Origin: Linnemannia hyalina
Taxonomy: Eukaryota; Mortierellomycota; Mortierellomycetes; Mortierellales; Mortierellaceae
DNA length: 64,000 nucleotides
Reading direction: 5' to 3'
Assembly: GCA_019671135.1 (NCBI GenBank)
Contig: JAHRHY010000001.1
Coordinates: forward strand, 1,302,001-1,366,000
Positions within the stretch are counted from its first letter, which is position 1; the number at the start of each line of letters is the position of its first letter. Below, in pieces: positions 59,212 through 64,000 of the stretch. A model generated the notes under the pieces. The model searched no databases, was not told the origin of the DNA, and worked only from the letters and a program-made list of their open reading frames with translations. Position numbers and translations under genes: made by a program.

Positions 59212-59261
59212 CACAAGACACAAGACACACAAGACACAAGACACAGGACACAGGACAGAAC
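59212..59261. repeat. ACACAAG/ACACAGG tandem repeat
   Basis: About 50 nt of imperfect heptamer units (ACACAAG, then ACACAGG), with one 2-nt slip. Confidence 0.8.
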
Positions 59262-61861
59262 AGGCGCAAGAGTGAGCGAGCAGAAAAAAAAGATGAAAAT
59301 ATGAAGACGAAAGACAGGTGCTGCGATCAATGTTTTTGAGCCTTACTTACATGATACATGACATGACAAGGACTCAATGGGATGGAATGGGAAGAGCTTC
59401 TCGTAAAGGTTACGAAGCGAAGATAGGAAAAGATGCTCTCAACAAGCTTTTTCCTTCTTCTTCCTGTCGTCAGGAACAATGTACCATCAGGGCGACAAAC
59501 AACGACGGAGGCGATTTCAACCTCCTACCCACAATCCAGTCGTCGCCAAATTAAGCGGGGCCAGCCCCTCCCCTCTTTCTCTCCTGGCCTCGTGATCAGG
59601 CAGCGGCAACCGGAAGACCGTACCGACCTGGGATTCGAGGGTATAAGAGAAAAAAAGTGGGTTTGAACAATGAGAGAGGAAGAGGAGAGAGAGAGAGAGA
59701 GAGGGCGGACAAAAAAAATGTCCTTCTGAGCGTTTTCATTATTTTTTTCATGTGGAGCATTTTGACTTGTGTTTCTCTACTCCGCTGAAGACAACGATTG
59801 GGTCACCAATCTGCCAGAACTGAACAGCCAGCCTGGCCCATCGATCACTTTTTACGCAGGGCAAGAAAGAAAAATAACTGCATTTGCTGGTCAGAAAGTC
59901 AGGTGGTCGCCATGCTCTCTATCTCTTTATCTCTGTCTCTGTCTCTGGCTCAGGGACGAATCCTGACCAGTCAGTTCATCAAAGACCGAGTCCAAGTGGG
60001 CGCCTATTTTTTACTGTTGACTTGGGCACAGCCATTCCCCACACAGACCCCAGGGGTGGAAAGAGATGGGTCACCCGCTTAGCGTAGGGTTGGGGTCCCC
60101 ATGTTTGTCGTTTGTTGAAATTATTCTCCGTATCCTCCCGGCGGGGATGAACAAGTTGGACGTTGTGATACTCCAGAGCTGTGCCAGTGCTAATGGTACT
60201 CTCCCTAATTATGAAGTGACCCGTTGAGCAAAAGAGTACATCCTCCCAAGGAGCGAAAAGGCACTTCTTGGTACTGTAGATAGCGAAGGAAACAAGCTAA
60301 TAATGGGGCCCAGCCTTAGATGAAAAAATGTCCGCTGCAAGGAATATCGCAAAAAAAGAGTATCTTGCACTCATAATATCCGAATGGCCGCGCTGAAGCC
60401 CCTTTTTCTTCTTTGCCATCCATCCACGATTGTGATCCTCCCGCACTCACTCAGATAGACCAGATACCTTCTCGAGAATACATGATTGAATATCGATGCT
60501 CCGTGTGCTTGACCAGCTCTGAGTGAGCTCCTCTTAAAAAAATGGTCGACAGGTCCCTCCACTCCTACCCTTTTTCAGACATCGATGACTGATGGCTGGC
60601 CATTGTTTTTCCAGTACCCTTTTCTAGAGTGTGTTGTGATTTCTGTATCCGTGTGGGGACTTTAGCCAGATGTGCGCTCGGATCCTGCAGCTCCTCTCTC
60701 CAAGATCGATGAAAAAACAACGACGACGGGTGATCAGTGATGCGCGGTGCATTGAAAAGTAGGGGGTAGAAAGAATATGAAAGCAAAGAAAGATCGAGAG
60801 GGACTCGGCTCTCTTATTTTTTTGTCTGTTTGCTTTTTTGTTTGTTTGTTTATGTTTGCGTTGTTTTGTGGAGTGAATGTGTTGTACCTTTGATGTGATG
60901 CAGCAAGATTGCGACGATTGTTTTTTGTTCCGTTTGTATGTGTCGTGCAGGTGCCTGAAGATGTGAATTCAGGGCACAACAAAGTGAGCAGCATAAATGA
61001 TGTTGGGTTGAGGTGGTTGAAGACAGGACAAAAGAAAAAAAACCCAGGGTGTCGCACAGAGAACAAAAAAAGGAAAGGACTGAGCAAGTGACAAAAAGAG
61101 AGATGGCCGAGGAGGATCGTCTTTTTTTGATTGTACTCACTCGACCCAACCCAAACTCGGGTTTACGATTACATCGAGAGACTAACTCTCGAACCAAGGT
61201 GAACAGCATGTGGGGAGAGCAATAAGGATGGTTGTGAACACGCCGCAAAAAAAACCACAAGAACGTGAGATGCGGATGAGATTGTTAGTGCAAATAGACA
61301 TGGTATTGGACCTTGTTGATGTTTAGCATTGGATGACCGAGAAGGTATTGGAGGTACTCCTTCTTACTTATGAACACCGCCCAATAGAATTGAATTCAAC
61401 CATCGATAGGACTGCCTCTGGGGCCAACTAACAGTAATGAAATGACAATCAGGAATGGTCAGGGCGGGAAGGATGGTGTGGAAGAAGTTCGAGTCCCTGC
61501 GTTATTTGATAACTTGGTATGATGGTATGAATGTTCCAGCCTTTACTACATGTTGTTGAATGAATGAGTGGCGGGCAAGAAGGCGAAGATGGTAAGAGTG
61601 ATATGAAGAGAGCGAGCGCCAGCTGCAATGAGAAAAGAGGGAAAAGGGAAAACTCAAAGTGAAAAACGGCTGCTGAGCAGCAAAGAATGAACAAGATGTA
61701 TCAATCGCACTTTTGTATCTGTATCTGTGTGTACTTCTCTCTGTCTGACTCTCTGGCTGTCTGTCTGGCCTCACTTTGGATGAATTGAGTGGTGGCAACT
61801 CTCTTTCTTTAAAAAAAAACGATGTTCAATCAGACTCTGGAATCACATCCCAACCTTGTTT

Positions 61862-61880
61862 GTCTCTCTCACTCTCTCTC

Positions 61881-61917
<37 letters not shown>

Positions 61918-61918
61918 T
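61862..61918. repeat. CT microsatellite within a C/T-rich leader
   Basis: A nearly uninterrupted CT dinucleotide run opens the 540-nt pyrimidine-rich stretch before the gene at 62402. Confidence 0.85.
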
Positions 61919-62401
61919 TCTTACACTCAACTCGCTCAGCATCTCGACTCTTCGAATTCATTGTATTCATACGATATACCCCCAAGCTCTCCTTGTAACC
62001 TTCTTTTGCCTTCACTCCAATAGTACCAACTCTTTCCTTCTTTTACTTTTTGTTGTTTGTTTCTTCTTCATTTCCTTTTCTCCTTTTCTCCTTCCCTCTT
62101 CCTCTCTCAGTCCGTCTCTCCGCCTTCTTCTCTCTCTTTCTTTCTTCCTCTTGTTTTTCCTTTTTCTCCTTCCCTTCCATTCCCATATTTTGCTTCTCCT
62201 TGTCCATTCCTCTCGCACTCACACTCTACCTCTGTTACATACTCATCTAATTTAATACCCAATCCCCCCTCCCACAACTCATCCTCCTCACCTGTTTAGA
62301 TATTCCTTCCTCTCTCACGATCTACATTCATCCATCGCCTCCAGCCTTTGTCACATATCTCACCCTTCCCCTTCACATATACATACACAACTACACACAA
62401 C

Positions 62402-63169
62402 ATGTTTGGAATGCAAATCAATATGGTCCCAAAGACCGTCATAGTCCTCCCCGAGAAGGAGGCCTCATCGGCCAGCTCGGTCAAGAGTGGCAAGAGTGGT
62501 AAAAGCGGAAAGAGCATCGAGGGTCATGCCGACAATCAGAGCACTCACAACAGCACAACAGCATCCAGCAAGTTTGGCGGTCTCTTCAAAAGCAACAGCA
62601 TCAGGAGTGCAAGCATATCTTCCGGAGTCTCGGGTACACCTTCATCACACCAGCGCGGGATGGGAGCGGTCACCGAGGAGGATTCGAGGCAGCCCTACCA
62701 GCCCGAGCCGCTCGATCTGGAGTCATATCGCCAATGTTTGCACTGGTTGCAGCAGACATGCCGGCCGGTGTTTATGAAGGAGCTGACACAGGTGAACGAT
62801 GTGCCTGTGCCTATTACAGAGGAGAATGCGAAGCACCCGGATCTGATTGGCGAGTCGATGCAGGTTCAGGTCGGCAGCTGGAAGCAGTCCCAGGTGCAGC
62901 TGGTGCCTATCGATCGCTGGGGCGATCCCCAGGATGTGCTCCATGAGGTGAGTAAGCTGCACTGATGTTAATTTTGCCCCGTTGACTTCGTTCGTTCGTT
63001 CGATCCATCTATCCTTCCTTCATTTTCTGTCCATGGGCGGACCCTTCTATGCCGCGATCTTTCTCTCTTGTACTCTTTCTTTCGTTCTTGATCGATGCTC
63101 TCTCTTTTGTTTTTCCCTTTTCCCTTTTATTCCTTTCTTTCTCTTTATCCCCAGGTTCCGCTTACCTGA
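62402..63169 (+). CDS. Small unknown protein, two exons
   Basis: Not recognised. Exon 1 (62402..62947) starts at the first ATG after a 540-nt C/T-rich leader and gives MFGMQINMVPKTVIVLPEKE. It is followed by a Ser/Gly/Lys repeat (SVKSGKSGKSGKS), a Ser-rich linker and a more ordered part (LDLESYRQCLHWLQQTCRPV, later DLIGESMQVQVGSWKQSQ). It ends at a clean phase-0 donor, GAG|GTGAGT. The nearest good acceptor (TCCCCAG at 63148-63154) adds GTT CCG CTT ACC TGA, giving 186 residues ending VPLT. A longer intron to exons beyond the window cannot be excluded. No signal peptide or membrane segment is visible. Function unknown. Confidence 0.6.
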
Positions 63170-63778
63170 GCCCTTTTTTCTTCTTGGTCGCTTCTTTTGT
63201 ATGCCCTGAGAAGACAACAAACCAAATCGATGGAGAATCAGTCATACTTCGTGTTAGCAGTAATGTGTAAACAAAAGCGAGTGTGTGCCAGCGGTTGAAA
63301 CGCCGCTCATGCAATCACTTCACCTCCTCGCACACAGACTGGCAGTCGGACGCTTGAACTTTCTTTCACATCCGTTGTTGCTCTTCTGCCTTGGTCCCTT
63401 ATTTTTGTTCTCTCCTATCCTCCAGCTCGTTCAAAAAGTTTTTTTTTTTTTTTTTTTTTTTTCTTTCTGGGCGCGCGCGGTCATGCCTTATTTTGGACTC
63501 CATTCCCTCTCTCGTCAGCTTGCCCTGCCTCTTTTCTCTTTCGTCCTTCCTCCTCCGCATTGTGCATGTCAAAAAAAGTGAGGAGCTCTCATTGTTATCC
63601 TCTCTCTGTCCAAGAGCCGTTCAGTTAAATTAAAAATATTCGCGCACAAACCCTATGAGGATAAAGACCATTCCACCCAACAACAACGGCCGTAGGGCCA
63701 ATAGTCAACAGTTGATAGGCAATACCGAGAACACTCGCCCTTCAACGCTCTTGCCATCCCCCCAAAACGCGATCAATA
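63170..63778. other. Intergenic sequence with poly-T run
   Basis: Pyrimidine-rich sequence with T24 at 63439-63462. No exon is supported. Confidence 0.45.
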
Positions 63779-64000
63779 TTAACCAACCCAACCTCTTTCA
63801 TCGAACAATGATATGCATCCATCCTCAATTAGATTCAATCGCTGCACAAGCTTCGCAAGTGCCGACAAATCATCCAACTCTATGGCTACCTCCCCAACAC
63901 TTCTCCTACAGCAATTCATATCCCAGCCCTGCTCCTTCAACAGCCCAGCTACGGCTCCCTGCGCCAATTCATTGATCACCACTTTGATTCCATTCAATGG
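63779..64000 (-). CDS. Possible partial exon at the right edge
   Basis: A minus-strand frame is open from the window edge to a stop at 63779, about 73 codons with no ATG at the edge. It reads like a real protein (GIKVVINELAQGAVAGLLKE, then ELDDLSALAKLVQRLNLI). No family is recognised. An overlapping plus-strand frame (63655-63975) is Pro/Ser/Gln-rich and could also be coding, so this call is weak. Confidence 0.3.
   Translation of the reverse strand, partial: PLNGIKVVINELAQGAVAGLLKEQGWDMNCCRRSVGEVAIELDDLSALAKLVQRLNLIEDGCISLFDERGWVG

Larger units (their letters stand above)
57689..62401. other. 4.7-kb gene-poor region
   Basis: No exon with support was found. C/T-rich leader for the 5'-nucleotidase lies on the minus strand at 57770-57840. 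The plus strand is C/T-rich from 61860 to 62400, leading to the next gene. Several short frames, such as a 47-codon ORF from 58487, have no homology and are not called. Simple repeats are listed separately. Confidence 0.45.

Noticed and set aside
61480..61500. tRNA T-loop-like GTTCGAGTCC
   Set aside because: The flanking bases do not pair as a T-stem and no acceptor or anticodon stem is found.

Overview
The window is nuclear DNA from a fungus. Protein genes are split by short GT-AG introns, mostly 80-190 nt. Many first exons follow a long C/T-rich leader on the coding strand, and several proteins carry Gln, Ser/Thr or Ala runs. The gene set (exportin-7, a three-domain severin-type gelsolin, gankyrin, eIF3k, a monocarboxylate-type transporter, polyubiquitin, Atp18) fits an early-diverging fungus of the Mortierella/Mucoromycota kind better than a yeast. 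That placement is inference. No virus, transposon, rRNA, tRNA or CRISPR was recognised. Exon joins below were read by hand from splice motifs, reading phase and family similarity; no transcript data were available.

Layout. 0-6 kb: a Gln-rich unknown protein (-), HSE1 of ESCRT-0 (+), a small helical unknown (-) and ATP18 (+). 6.8-9.6 kb: a PHO85-type cyclin (-) with two 1-kb introns. 11.5-18 kb: gankyrin/NAS6 (-), a possible eIF4E-binding RGG protein (+), eIF3k (+) and a Ser/Thr-rich secretory or membrane protein (-). 18-25.4 kb: a 7.4-kb gene-poor stretch with three C/T-rich blocks in front of a G1-type cyclin (+). 28-36.5 kb: an MFS transporter (-), a 66-residue HMG/YABBY-like protein (-), a candidate small membrane protein (+) and a 645-residue unknown protein (-). 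37-57.7 kb is dense and alternates in strand: exportin-7 (+), polyubiquitin (-), severin (+), CoA-binding protein (+), proline iminopeptidase (-), BAG-domain membrane protein (+), SET protein (-), C2H2 zinc-finger protein (+) and 5'-nucleotidase (-). 57.7-62.4 kb is mostly empty, followed by one small unknown gene (+) and a possible partial exon at the right edge.

The genes are mostly housekeeping and do not form a cluster. Themes are protein turnover (ubiquitin, gankyrin, BAG, ESCRT-0), translation (eIF3k, 4E-BP-like protein), the cell cycle (two cyclins) and nuclear export. No clear new multi-gene system is seen. The most interesting items are a 6-nt microexon in the 5'-nucleotidase gene, a 4E-BP-like motif in an otherwise unknown RGG protein, a BAG-domain membrane protein with a six-copy 29-residue repeat, and long C/T-rich regulatory-looking stretches upstream of both cyclins.
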